DNA of 64,000 bases from Paenibacillus sp. USDA918EY (GCF_009870825.1 NZ_WTWY01000008.1:124001-188000); one strand, 5' to 3'. Shown: positions 18,689 through 26,900, counted from the first letter of the stretch. Numbers and translations: made by a program. Notes: generated by a model not told the origin, from the letters alone.

Positions 18689-18717
18689 TTGAATATTTCA
18701 TATTATTGAAATATAAT
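18689..18717 (+). promoter_or_regulatory. Predicted promoter overlapped by a palindromic operator
   Basis: TTGAAT (18689-18694), 17 bp, TATAAT (18712-18717). The spacer is filled by the dyad ATATTTCA-N6-TGAAATAT (18693-18714), which touches both promoter boxes. A repressor bound here would exclude RNA polymerase. The DeoR-family protein encoded as the second gene of this operon is the obvious candidate. Confidence 0.6.
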
Positions 18718-18766
18718 GTCATCATAAAGACTCATCATTACATTTTTAAAGACTGGGGTGTTCGTA

Positions 18767-19828
18767 TTGTCAGAACAGTTTGGCGTATTGACGTATCCGG
18801 AAATCGGAGGGCAAAGCGAAGCGCTTGCCGCCGCTTGGAAGCAGCTTGATCAGCAGCAGGATTGGGTGGACAATTATTTTAAAAGCGACAAATTCGACGA
18901 GGTCATTTTTATCGGGTCGGGAACGTCTTATTATCTCGCGCTGACCGCCGCCAGCACTTACCGCAAATGGACCGGCAAAAGCGCAAGCGCTCATCCATCC
19001 TCGGAGATTTACCTGTTCAGGGAGCAGGCGGTCGCCGCGAAAAAGGAAGTGCTGCTCGTCGGCATCTCCCGTTCCGGCGAATCTTCCGAAGTGATTTTGG
19101 CGCTGGATTCGGTCAAAGATTTGGCCGGCTGGACGACCTGCGGCATTACCTGCCACGGGGAAAGCACGATGGCGAAAAACGTGCCGTGCCTGTTGTCCCC
19201 GCTTGGCAACGAAAAAAGCACCGTCATGACCAAATCGTTCAGCAGCATGACCTTTATGCTGCAGGCGGCGATGGCCAAGGCCGCAGGCAGCGAAGCGCAT
19301 CTCTCCGAATTGAAGGAAGTGATGGAGCTTAGCAAGTCCGTCGTCGAAAAAGGCGATGCGGAAGCCAAAGCGCTGATCCATGGCCATCCGGAGCTGAACA
19401 AGTTCATCTATCTCGGGATGGGCGCATATAACGGCCTGGCTCACGAAGCCTGCCTGAAATTGAAGGAAATGTCCTGCGTATGGACGGAAAGCTTTGGTAC
19501 AATGGAATTCCGGCATGGTCCGAAATCGGTGGTGGAGCCGGGTACGATGGTGTGCCTGTTCTTGTCCGAAACGGCCAGAGCCTATGAAATCAAAGTTGCA
19601 CAGGAAATGAAAGCATATGGCGCTTACGTCGTGCTCGTGACGGCCGAAGCCGGCGAAGATACCGCTTTTGCGGATTTGGTCTTCGCGACGGGCGGCCGGC
19701 AGCTCAGCGACGAGGCGAGAGCGGCACTCAACATGCCGCTGGTTCAATATATCGGTTACTATACCGCGCTGCGGGAAGGAAGAAACCCGGACAGTCCGCG
19801 GAATTTGACCCAAGTGGTCAAAATCTGA
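18767..19828 (+). CDS. SIS-domain sugar-phosphate isomerase/deaminase (AgaS-like)
   Basis: A 353-residue protein with two SIS domains. The first holds IGSGTSYYLA and GISRSGESSEV, which bind the sugar phosphate. The second holds YLGMGAYNGLAHEACLKLKE and SFGTMEFRHGPKS, as in the isomerase half of GlmS and in AgaS. AgaS converts galactosamine-6-phosphate to tagatose-6-phosphate with loss of ammonia. That specificity is suggested by the linked class II aldolase, ROK kinase and upstream GH123 enzyme, but a fructosamine-type substrate is also possible. The start is TTG at 18767, six bases after GGGGTG; no ATG fits. Confidence 0.8.
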   Translation: MSEQFGVLTYPEIGGQSEALAAAWKQLDQQQDWVDNYFKSDKFDEVIFIGSGTSYYLALTAASTYRKWTGKSASAHPSSEIYLFREQAVAAKKEVLLVGISRSGESSEVILALDSVKDLAGWTTCGITCHGESTMAKNVPCLLSPLGNEKSTVMTKSFSSMTFMLQAAMAKAAGSEAHLSELKEVMELSKSVVEKGDAEAKALIHGHPELNKFIYLGMGAYNGLAHEACLKLKEMSCVWTESFGTMEFRHGPKSVVEPGTMVCLFLSETARAYEIKVAQEMKAYGAYVVLVTAEAGEDTAFADLVFATGGRQLSDEARAALNMPLVQYIGYYTALREGRNPDSPRNLTQVVKI

Positions 19829-19844
19829 CACTTAAAGGAGCGTA

Positions 19845-20642
19845 ATGGTTTTGCGAGAACGAAATGGATCGAAAGAAGAACGTCAGGAGCAAATTTTTGA
19901 ATACATCCTGGAGAACGGTTCGATTTCCCTTCAGGAAGTCGTCCGGCAATTCGACTGCTCGGAGGCGACGGCCAGACGGGACCTGGAGGCTTTGGAAAAG
20001 GCGGGTAAGGTCATCCGGACGATGGGCGGAGGAGCAAAGGCTGCCGGACTCATGGCCGGAAGGGAGATTCCATTTCACGAGAAGCAAAACAAGCTCTATC
20101 GGGAAAAAGAACGCATTGCCCAGCTCGCGGCGTCCCTGGTCGAGGAAGGCGACGTCATCGGCTTGACGGGTGGCACGACGACCTATCTCATCGCCCGGGC
20201 TTTGAAAAACCGCCGGAACATCACGATCGTCACCAATGCCGTCAACATTGCGATGGATCTGGCCGCAAACGAAGACATCCAGGTGGTGCTTACCGGCGGC
20301 ATCCTGCGCAGCAAAAACTTTGAGCTGTGCGGGCCATTGGCCGAGCGGACGCTCGAAGCGCTGAATATCCATATCATGTTTATGGGCATCGACGGCTTCT
20401 CCGTGGAGCAGGGCGTCAGCACCTACTCGGAGCTGGAGGCGAACACCGCCAAAATCATGATGAAGCGAACGGAACGGACGATCGCGGTGTTCGACCATAC
20501 CAAATCGGGCCGGAACTCTTTGTTTCAGGTAGCGCCGATGTCGGCCCTCCACGGGATTATGACGGACGAAGAACCCGGCGAGGAGACGCGAAAGCGCCTG
20601 GAAGCCGAACAAGTCCGGGTTTATGTGGCAAAAGCGGAATAA
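19845..20642 (+). CDS. DeoR/GlpR-family transcriptional repressor
   Basis: A 265-residue protein. The N-terminal helix-turn-helix is at about residues 12-65 (ISLQEVVRQFDCSEATARRDL, followed by MGGGAK). The C-terminal sugar-phosphate sensing domain has GLTGGTTTYLIARAL, VVLTGGILR and FMGIDGFS, all family-typical. It sits 17 bp after the SIS gene behind AAAGGAG, within a sugar-catabolic operon, so a local repressor role released by a pathway phosphosugar is likely. Its probable site is the palindrome over the operon promoter. Confidence 0.92.
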   Translation: MVLRERNGSKEERQEQIFEYILENGSISLQEVVRQFDCSEATARRDLEALEKAGKVIRTMGGGAKAAGLMAGREIPFHEKQNKLYREKERIAQLAASLVEEGDVIGLTGGTTTYLIARALKNRRNITIVTNAVNIAMDLAANEDIQVVLTGGILRSKNFELCGPLAERTLEALNIHIMFMGIDGFSVEQGVSTYSELEANTAKIMMKRTERTIAVFDHTKSGRNSLFQVAPMSALHGIMTDEEPGEETRKRLEAEQVRVYVAKAE

Positions 20643-20681
20643 TTTTTAAAATATAACGAACCATGCAGGGCGGGTGTGAAG

Positions 20682-21662
20682 ATGGAAATATATGCAGGCG
20701 TGGACGTAGGCGGCACCAATATCGTGTGCGGTTTGGTAACGCCTTCCGGCGAGGTCGTGCATCAAATCAAACGGGCGACGGAGGTTTCCAAAGGTCCGGA
20801 CGCCATCCTGGAAAAAATCGCATCCATGATCGAAGAAGCGGCCGCCGGATTCGCCGGCCGATCGGGGGCCGCCGTTTCGGTCACGGCGGCGGGGATCGGC
20901 TTGCCCGGCTTCGTCGATCCGGAAGAAGGGATCGCCCGGTTCGCCGGCAACCTCGGCTGGCGGAACCTTCCCGCTGCCCAGCGGCTGCAGGCCAGATTGA
21001 ACCTGCCGGTGTACATCGACAATGACGTCCGTACTTATGTGTTCGGCGAAGCGATGTACGGAGCCGGCAAAGGCTTCAAGGATGTCCTCGGGCTGACGGT
21101 TGGCACCGGCATCGCTTCGGCGATGGTGAACGACGGCCGGCTTTATTACGGCTATCGGAACATGGCCGGCGAGCTTGGGCATATCGTGATGGAAGGCCTT
21201 TCCGACCCATGCCCTTGCGGTTTGCAGGGCTGTCTTGAAACCTATGCCTCGGCATCGGGGATGGTGCGCCAGGCGAAAAAGCGGATCCAAAGCGGAGAGG
21301 CGTCCATTCTGCAGGAATGGTATCCGGGAGAGCGGCTTGAGGATTTGGCGGCCGCGGATCTGTCCCGGGCATATGACCAGGGCGACCCGCTCGCCCGGAG
21401 CGTGATGGAAAAGGCGGGAACCTTGCTTGGCCGCGCTTTGTCCTATGCCGTCCCGCTGTACAGCCCGGAGCTGATCATCGTCGGCGGAGGGGGCGCGCTT
21501 GCGGGAGACCGTTTGCTTGAGCCGCTGCGAAAAGAGCTGTACAGCCGGATTTTGCCGGATTACAGGGAAGGCCTTCGGGTGGCCACGGCATTAAACAACG
21601 ACGATGCGGGCGTGACCGGAAGCGCCATGTACGCAAAACAAAGACATGCGGCATCCGTATGA
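20682..21662 (+). CDS. ROK-family sugar kinase
   Basis: A 326-residue cytoplasmic kinase. The N-terminal phosphate loop is GVDVGGTNIVCGLV. GIGLPGFVD and VYIDNDVR (catalytic Asp) follow, then GTGIASAMV. The structural zinc motif CPCGLQGCLETYAS, preceded by GHIVM, is intact. No DNA-binding domain is present, unlike the ROK protein at 2850. The substrate may be glucose or an amino sugar such as GalNAc (AgaK of Shewanella is a ROK enzyme); the operon context favours an amino sugar. ATG at 20682 follows GGGCGGGTG. Confidence 0.87.
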   Translation: MEIYAGVDVGGTNIVCGLVTPSGEVVHQIKRATEVSKGPDAILEKIASMIEEAAAGFAGRSGAAVSVTAAGIGLPGFVDPEEGIARFAGNLGWRNLPAAQRLQARLNLPVYIDNDVRTYVFGEAMYGAGKGFKDVLGLTVGTGIASAMVNDGRLYYGYRNMAGELGHIVMEGLSDPCPCGLQGCLETYASASGMVRQAKKRIQSGEASILQEWYPGERLEDLAAADLSRAYDQGDPLARSVMEKAGTLLGRALSYAVPLYSPELIIVGGGGALAGDRLLEPLRKELYSRILPDYREGLRVATALNNDDAGVTGSAMYAKQRHAASV

Positions 21663-21737
21663 CAGACCAAAAAAGCTAACCATTCACCAAAAGCCATTCA
21701 TGTATCGAAATCCATACAACTAAAGGGGAATATGAAC

Positions 21738-22604
21738 ATGGCACTTGTTTCTTCAACTTCATTATTGCAGACCGCCAGAAAAAACAAATATGCAATCGGC
21801 GCTTTTAACGTGCATACGCTTGAAATGCTGCAGGCCGTCGTCGAAGCGGCCGAAGAAGCCCAGTCTCCGTTAATCCTTCAATCCACGGTCGGCACCGTCA
21901 AGCATCTGGGCGCGGATTACATCGCCGCCGCGGCTACCGTCGCCGCGAACCGGGCCAGCGTGCCGATCGCGCTCCATTTGGACCATTGCTCCGATTTTGC
22001 CGTCATCATGAGCTGCATCCGCGCGGGCTACACATCGGTTATGATCGATGCCTCCCATTCGCCTTTTGAAGAAAACGTGGCGATTACGCAAAAAGTGGTG
22101 GAAGCCGCCAATGCGGTGGGCATCAACGTCGAAGCCGAGCTCGGCAAGGTGGGCGGCGTCGAAGACGATATCGTCGTGGACGAACGCGACGCCATGCTGG
22201 CCGATCCGGCGGAATGCGCCGAGTTCGTGGAGCGTACGGGCGTTCATACGCTGGCTCCGGCGATCGGAACGGCGCACGGCATTTACAAAGGCGATCCGAA
22301 CATCGACTTTGACCGCATCAAGCGGATCGCCGACGTCGTCAGCGTACCGCTCGTTTTGCACGGCGGCTCCGGCATTCCGGAAGAGCAGGTCAAACGTGCC
22401 GTATCCCTCGGCATGGCGAAATTGAACGTGGCGACCGAGCTTCGCATCGTGTTCTCGGACGCCATCAAAGAGGTATTTGCCGCCAATCCGGAAGAAAACG
22501 ATCCGCGTAAATACATGATTCCGGCAAAGCAAGCGCTGAAAAAAGCGGCCATCGAAAAGATGCAGCTTTGCGGCTGCGCCGGACGCGCAAGCGACTTCCG
22601 TTAA
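21738..22604 (+). CDS. Class II ketose-bisphosphate aldolase (GatY/KbaY/FbaA family)
   Basis: A 288-residue zinc-dependent aldolase. Metal-binding histidines are visible in IALHLDHCSDF, IGTAHGIYKG and VLHGGSG, and the glycine-rich phosphate loops are intact. It cleaves fructose-1,6- or tagatose-1,6-bisphosphate to DHAP and glyceraldehyde-3-phosphate. Linkage with an AgaS-like protein suggests the tagatose branch. The kinase making the bisphosphate is not recognised nearby. The ATG at 21738 has better spacing from AAAGGGG than the in-frame ATG at 21732. Confidence 0.9.
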   Translation: MALVSSTSLLQTARKNKYAIGAFNVHTLEMLQAVVEAAEEAQSPLILQSTVGTVKHLGADYIAAAATVAANRASVPIALHLDHCSDFAVIMSCIRAGYTSVMIDASHSPFEENVAITQKVVEAANAVGINVEAELGKVGGVEDDIVVDERDAMLADPAECAEFVERTGVHTLAPAIGTAHGIYKGDPNIDFDRIKRIADVVSVPLVLHGGSGIPEEQVKRAVSLGMAKLNVATELRIVFSDAIKEVFAANPEENDPRKYMIPAKQALKKAAIEKMQLCGCAGRASDFR

Positions 22605-22616
22605 CAGGTATAAAAA

Positions 22617-22657
22617 CCGTCCATCCTTTTTTTCAAAGAGGGTGGGCGGCTTTTTTT
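22617..22657 (+). terminator. Intrinsic terminator after the aldolase gene
   Basis: CCGTCCATCC (22617-22626) pairs with GGGTGGGCGG (22640-22649) using two G-U pairs, followed by C and seven T. Confidence 0.8.
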
Positions 22658-22703
22658 ACGTTGGTCTATTTTGTTTTTACGGCTAAACAAATGTTCACAA
22701 AAT

Positions 22704-22717
22704 TGAAAACCCTTTCA
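22704..22717 (+). promoter_or_regulatory. Candidate cre site upstream of the dehydrogenase gene
   Basis: TGAAAACCCTTTCA matches 13 of 14 cre positions; the central G is C. It is the core of the perfect dyad ATTGAAA-N4-TTTCAAT (22702-22719). The site is 160 bp before the SDR start, and the promoter is not obvious. Confidence 0.5.
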
Positions 22718-22864
22718 ATTGAGCTGCAAGCAGAATGGTGATATAATCGATATCATAGTGATAGCCATCATATCATTTGATTAATTTCAAAGTAGCTTGG
22801 AACGAATTTTTGGGACGAACAGTTGACGCTAGTTCAGTCCGATATGTGGAAGGAGAAATGCGAT

Positions 22865-23617
22865 ATGGGTAGAGTATCCGGCAAAGTAGCCATCGTAACC
22901 GGCGCTGCAGGCGGCATGGGCAGGGAGGACGCCTTGCTTTTGGCCAAAGAAGGGGCAAAAGTCGTCGTGACCGATATTCAGGAAGAGAAGGTTAACGAAG
23001 TCGTGGATCAAATCAACCAAAGCGGCGGCGAAGCGATCGGCTTCCGTCATGACGTCACGTCCGAAGAAGAATGGATCCGTATCATTGACGAAACGGTGGA
23101 AAAATGGGGCAAAATCGACGTTCTGGTAAACAACGCCGGCATCTCTTTGGCCAAATCGCTCGTGGATACGACGGCACAAGACTGGGACAAAGTCATGTCG
23201 ATCAATTTGACCGGCGGATTTTTCGGCATTAAACATGTCATTCCGGTCATGCAGAAAAACGGCGGCGGATCGATCATCAACATTTCCTCGATCGCCGGCC
23301 TGACCGGCAGCAACGGCGCAGGTCCTTACACGGCAAGCAAAGGCGCGGTCCGTTTGTTGACGAAGGCGATTGCGATCGATTACGGCAAAGACAACATCCG
23401 CTGCAACTCGATTCACCCGGGTTATATTGAAACGCCGATGACCAAAGACCTGCTCGCCGACGACCAGATGACGAAATGGTTTTTGTCCAATACGCCGCTC
23501 GCCCGTTTGGGGAAAGCGGAAAATATCGCGGCCGGCGTCTTGTTCCTCGCTTCCGACGAATCTTCTTTTATTACGGGCGCGGAACTGGCCATCGACGGCG
23601 GCGTATCCGCCAGATAA
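22865..23617 (+). CDS. Short-chain dehydrogenase/reductase (SDR)
   Basis: A 250-residue classical SDR. The cofactor motif is TGAAGGMGRE at about residue 13, followed by NNAG and then NISS, with YTASKGAV holding the catalytic Tyr and Lys. PGYIETPM is conserved after the active site. Asp in VVTDIQ at the end of beta-2 favours NAD over NADP. The substrate is unknown; sugar alcohols, glucose or cyclic alcohols are typical. It is monocistronic with its own cre-like site and a terminator, and may oxidise a polyol linked to the upstream sugar operon. The start follows AAGGAG by nine bases. Confidence 0.9.
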   Translation: MGRVSGKVAIVTGAAGGMGREDALLLAKEGAKVVVTDIQEEKVNEVVDQINQSGGEAIGFRHDVTSEEEWIRIIDETVEKWGKIDVLVNNAGISLAKSLVDTTAQDWDKVMSINLTGGFFGIKHVIPVMQKNGGGSIINISSIAGLTGSNGAGPYTASKGAVRLLTKAIAIDYGKDNIRCNSIHPGYIETPMTKDLLADDQMTKWFLSNTPLARLGKAENIAAGVLFLASDESSFITGAELAIDGGVSAR

Positions 23618-23636
23618 AATCCTTCGGCTGTATTGC

Positions 23637-23670
23637 AAAAGCTCTTCGGGAAACTCCCGGGAGCTTTTTT
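23637..23670 (+). terminator. Intrinsic terminator after the SDR gene
   Basis: AAAAGCTC..CGGGA pairs with TCCCG..GAGCTTTT around a short loop, followed by T residues. Confidence 0.85.
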
Positions 23671-23750
23671 GTGCCGCCTGCAACCTTCCAGATGATGGAA
23701 CCGTTAGTAGATGAAATGGGATTTATCCATCTTTCAGGGGGGATTTAGAC

Positions 23751-24845
23751 ATGAAAAAGCGGGGGTTATGGCTGGCGGCGCTGCTGCTTCTCGCGGTATT
23801 GGCGAGCGGCTGTTCGTCGGGGGCGCAAGACAAAAGCGCGGGAGATGCAGCGTCGGTCGAAACGCAAGCTTCTTCGGCGGACAGGGCGGCGGCGTCAAAC
23901 GAGGGGAAGGCGACGGAAGCCAAAAGCGAAATGGGGGTCCAGAGCGAGAACAGCGCAGAGGCACCGGCTTCCGCGGATGCTAAGCTTCCGGACGCATCGT
24001 CGCAAATCCAGGCTTCAGCCGCGGGCATCCAGTCGCAGGATCTGGCGGACGGACTGAACAAAAAGCTGATGTACAAAGCGAATATCGTCATGGAGATCAA
24101 AGACTACGGAGCGGCGCAGACGGAAGTCCGGAATATGGTGACGCTGTCCGGCGGGTATATCGTCAATTTCAGCGAAACCGAGTCCGTGAGCGAAAAAGGA
24201 GGCACGTTTATCGTCAAGGTTCCGGCGAGCGGCTTTGCCTCCTTTTTATCCCGGCTGGAGCACATCCGGCATGAAAATCTTCAGCGCAGCATCGAAGGAC
24301 AGGACGTAACCGAGGAATACGTCGATCTGGAGTCCAGGCTCAAGGCCAAACAGCTCATGGAGGAACAGTACGTCAACTTCATGAAAAAAGCGACCAAAAC
24401 AACCGATCTCGTCGCTTTTGCCAATGAGCTGGAGCGCATCCAGTCGGAGATCGAGCAGATGAAAGGCCGGATGCGGTACATCGATCAGAACGTGGCCTAT
24501 TCGACCGTGGAAATCCGTCTGTATGAGACGCCTAAAAAAACGGATGACCCCAAACCGTCGGCCGTTCAGACACCGCTCGGGCACCGCGTTTCCCAAGCTT
24601 TCCAAGGCAGCGTCGACGTCATTTCGTTGATTGTGCAGTGGATCATCGTGATTCTATCCGGCTCGCTTCCCGTGCTCATCATTGCGGCGCTCGTATTTCT
24701 GGTCTGGCTGATTGCCAGGAAAGCGGGGCGGCGGAAACGGGAAGAGGCGGCCCAAAAGCGCCGGCTGCTGAATCACGGACCCGCATCGGACCAAGGGCAT
24801 TCCGAAGGGCAGCATGACGAAGAAACAAACGGGAAGGATGAATAA
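23751..24845 (+). CDS. DUF4349-domain lipoprotein
   Basis: A 364-residue membrane-associated lipoprotein. The signal peptide ends in lipobox LASGC (Cys at about residue 21). A low-complexity Ala/Ser/Glu/Lys region follows to about residue 95, then the DUF4349 domain (YKANIVMEIKDYGAAQTEVR, SGGYIVNFSETES). A coiled coil is seen near residues 205-245 (ELERIQSEIEQMKGRM). The C-terminus has a transmembrane helix (about 300-325) and a charged tail. The protein is thus anchored at both ends. Its function is not established. GGGGGG lies before the ATG. Confidence 0.85.
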   Translation: MKKRGLWLAALLLLAVLASGCSSGAQDKSAGDAASVETQASSADRAAASNEGKATEAKSEMGVQSENSAEAPASADAKLPDASSQIQASAAGIQSQDLADGLNKKLMYKANIVMEIKDYGAAQTEVRNMVTLSGGYIVNFSETESVSEKGGTFIVKVPASGFASFLSRLEHIRHENLQRSIEGQDVTEEYVDLESRLKAKQLMEEQYVNFMKKATKTTDLVAFANELERIQSEIEQMKGRMRYIDQNVAYSTVEIRLYETPKKTDDPKPSAVQTPLGHRVSQAFQGSVDVISLIVQWIIVILSGSLPVLIIAALVFLVWLIARKAGRRKREEAAQKRRLLNHGPASDQGHSEGQHDEETNGKDE

Positions 24846-24957
24846 GGGAGAAAACGTGCCAAAAATCGCCTGAAGCGCACATAACTTGGCCTTCATTGTG
24901 GCATATTACCACTAGTTTGTGAATGTAGACCATTTTTGATGGAGAGGTGATATCCAC

Positions 24958-25731
24958 ATGAAGCGCTTAGCGATCGTATTGGCTGCGGCGCTGCTGCTGT
25001 GCTGCGGCTTTCAGCAAACCGCGTCGGCGGACGGTCCTTACCATTTCGGATTCAAAAAAAGCAAAAACGGCCAGCTTCCATCCATAAACGAAGAAGGCTT
25101 TAAAGAAGTATTGCAGAAAAACGAAGCGATTTTTTTGGGGGACACCTCCCGCAAGGAGCTGTACTTGACGTTCGACAACGGCTACGAAAACGGGTTTACG
25201 CCCAAAATTTTGGATGTGCTGAAGGAGAAAAAGGTTCCGGCCATTTTCTTTCTTACGGGCCATTACGTCGAGGATAAACCCGAGCTGGTCAAGCGCATGG
25301 CGGCGGAAGGGCATCTGATCGGCAACCATTCCTGGTCCCATCCCGACATGACGCAAATTTCGGATAGCCAGTTGAAACAAGAGCTTGCAAAAGTAAAACA
25401 GGCGGTGGCGGCCGAAACCGGGCAGCAGGTGATGAAATTCGTGCGCCCGCCGCGGGGGATTTTTAATGACCGTTCGTTGGCCGTAAGCCGCAAGGAAGGT
25501 TACGTCAGCGTATTTTGGTCGGTTGCATACAAGGATTGGGACGTCAACGACCAGCGGGGCGCGGATCATGCCTACAGGCATGTGATGGCCCAATTGCACC
25601 CGGGGGCGGTCATTCTGCTCCATTCGATCTCGAGGGACAACACCGAGGCGTTGGGCAGAATCATCGACGGGGCTCGGCAGCAGGGCTACGAGTTCAAAAG
25701 CCTGGACGCGATGAAAGTAAAAAACTACTGA
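24958..25731 (+). CDS. pdaA: Polysaccharide deacetylase, PdaA-type (delta-lactam synthesis in spore cortex)
   Basis: A 257-residue exported protein with a signal peptide ending TASA. The NodB domain has TFDNGYEN (PdaA-specific form of the TFDDG motif), HSWSHPD supplying the metal histidines, FVRPPRG and ILLHS. In B. subtilis PdaA removes acetyl groups from muramic acid so that the cortex delta-lactam can form, allowing germination. Length matches PdaA (about 260). AGAGGTG precedes ATG. A CATATTA sequence at 24902 resembles the -10 of forespore sigma factors, but no good -35 is seen. Confidence 0.9.
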   Translation: MKRLAIVLAAALLLCCGFQQTASADGPYHFGFKKSKNGQLPSINEEGFKEVLQKNEAIFLGDTSRKELYLTFDNGYENGFTPKILDVLKEKKVPAIFFLTGHYVEDKPELVKRMAAEGHLIGNHSWSHPDMTQISDSQLKQELAKVKQAVAAETGQQVMKFVRPPRGIFNDRSLAVSRKEGYVSVFWSVAYKDWDVNDQRGADHAYRHVMAQLHPGAVILLHSISRDNTEALGRIIDGARQQGYEFKSLDAMKVKNY

Positions 25732-25750
25732 ATCATCCGGAAGCCATCAG

Positions 25751-25780
25751 AGGCATTCCCCGGCGGGGGATGCCTTTTTT
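25751..25780 (+). terminator. Intrinsic terminator after pdaA
   Basis: GGCATTCCCC pairs with GGGGATGCC, followed by six T. Confidence 0.85.
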
Positions 25781-25876
25781 CATTTTGAGCTGCGGGGCCT
25801 GGATCAATGGGGAAGAGAAAATGCCGCTTAAGTCGGGATAGTTTTGTTGAAGCAATGTAAAATAAAATCGCTGGAT

Positions 25877-25906
25877 TTGTAAAAAACGGCAGGAATCGAT
25901 TATACT
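25877..25906 (+). promoter_or_regulatory. Predicted promoter of the BcrC-type gene
   Basis: TTGTAA (25877-25882), 18 bp, TATACT (25901-25906). Transcription would begin near 25913, so the GTG at 25914 is unlikely to be the start codon. Confidence 0.5.
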
Positions 25907-25979
25907 GGACAACGTGCAAAAACTTTTGGGCAGAAAAGTCAGCAATGCAGGGCGCCGACTGAAGGAAGGAGAAGATTTT

Positions 25980-26552
25980 TTGCTGTTATCATGGGATTAT
26001 TCGCTGTTTAGCTGGATTAACGATGCGGCCGGCAGTCACCCGGCCATTGACGCGATCATGCGTTTTTTATCCAAGGATGCAGAGTACTTGTTCTATTTGG
26101 CTGTGATCGTATACTGTTTTACACGGAAAGGAAAGGACCGGGGAATGGTCGTGCAGGCTCTGGTTTCGGCCTGTCTTGCGTTTGGCATCGGGTTTGTTTT
26201 GAGCCATCTATTTTACCGGGACCGTCCTTTCGTTACCCATCATGTTCATCAAATGATCGAGCACGCGGCGAACGCGTCGTTCCCGAGTGATCATTCCATA
26301 GGGTCTTTCGTCATCGCGTTTTCGATATTTTTATGCCGCAAAAAGGACGGGGTCTTTTGGCTCATTCTTGCTGTGTTGATCGGGTTTTCCCGGATTTGGA
26401 ACGGGGTTCATTACCCGACGGATGTCATCAGCGGCGCGATTATCGGAATCGTGTCGGCACTTGTCGTCTACAAACTTTTTGATAAGCTGGTCTGGCGCAA
26501 ACGCAGCCGCAGCCGTTCCTCAAGACCGTTCCCCGGCGATTATTCGCGGTAA
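25980..26552 (+). CDS. bcrC: Undecaprenyl-diphosphatase of the PAP2 family (BcrC-like)
   Basis: A 190-residue membrane phosphatase with the three PAP2 signature regions: FYRDRPFVTHHVH, ASFPSDHS and SRIWNGVHYPTD, containing the catalytic His residues. The stretch around RPFV-H-VH and HAANASFPSDH closely resembles B. subtilis BcrC. It recycles undecaprenyl pyrophosphate on the outer membrane face and can confer bacitracin tolerance. UppP at 51577 is a second, unrelated enzyme for the same reaction. TTG at 25980 follows AAGGAG by eight bases; an upstream GTG would add 22 residues. Confidence 0.87.
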   Translation: MLLSWDYSLFSWINDAAGSHPAIDAIMRFLSKDAEYLFYLAVIVYCFTRKGKDRGMVVQALVSACLAFGIGFVLSHLFYRDRPFVTHHVHQMIEHAANASFPSDHSIGSFVIAFSIFLCRKKDGVFWLILAVLIGFSRIWNGVHYPTDVISGAIIGIVSALVVYKLFDKLVWRKRSRSRSSRPFPGDYSR

Positions 26553-26616
26553 GAGGGGATAGCCGTTGGTAACGAGCGCGGGACAAGCGTCCTTGAATTG
26601 CATATCCGACTCAAAG

Positions 26617-26656
26617 AAAGCCGTTAATAGCGCAGTTCGCGCCGTTAGCGGCTTTT
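26617..26656 (+). terminator. Intrinsic terminator after bcrC
   Basis: AAAGCCGTTA..GCGC pairs with GCGC..GTTAGCGGCTTT, then T residues. It insulates the 425-bp gap that holds the Fur-type sites. Confidence 0.7.
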
Positions 26657-26750
26657 TCCGTTGCTTATTGTTACTAAAGAAAATGATTAGTCTCAAAGAA
26701 GCGTTGTTGGAGGTTAAGCAGCGTTGAAGGCATAAGATGAATGAAAATAA

Positions 26751-26765
26751 TGATAATGATTATCA
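26751..26765 (+). promoter_or_regulatory. Fur box 1 (perfect 7-1-7 palindrome)
   Basis: TGATAATGATTATCA matches the Bacillus Fur 7-1-7 consensus TGATAATNATTATCA at every position. It is about 90 bp upstream of the promoter. A direct repeat of ATGATATC (26786 and 26795) lies between it and Fur box 2. Confidence 0.85.
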
Positions 26766-26850
26766 ATATCGTAAATAGGAAATGAATGATATCAATGATA
26801 TCCGCTTTAACAAAGGGAAAAGATTATTTTTATTCAGGTTCAATATTGAT

Positions 26851-26880
26851 ATTGATAATCATTATCAATGATGCTAAACT
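26851..26880 (+). promoter_or_regulatory. Fur box 2 overlapping the promoter of the marR-suf operon
   Basis: ATTGATAATCATTATCAAT (26851-26869) is a perfect 19-bp dyad containing the 7-1-7 Fur consensus. The promoter TTGATA (26852-26857), 17 bp, TAAACT (26875-26880) is embedded in it. Iron-loaded Fur would cover the -35 box and most of the spacer, giving repression in iron-replete cells. Confidence 0.85.
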
Positions 26881-26886
26881 GGAATC

Positions 26887-26900
26887 GTTAGCTAGTAAAC
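26887..26900 (+). promoter_or_regulatory. Possible MarR-type operator at the transcription start
   Basis: GTTAGCTAGTAAAC is an imperfect palindrome with a CTAG centre and GTT/AAC ends (5 of 7 pairs), like sites bound by MarR-family proteins. It begins seven bases after the -10 box and precedes the marR gene, so autoregulation is plausible. Confidence 0.35.

Noticed and set aside
24870..24910. Forespore sigma-factor promoter before pdaA
   Set aside because: CATATTA resembles a -10 element, but no matching -35 lies at the proper distance.
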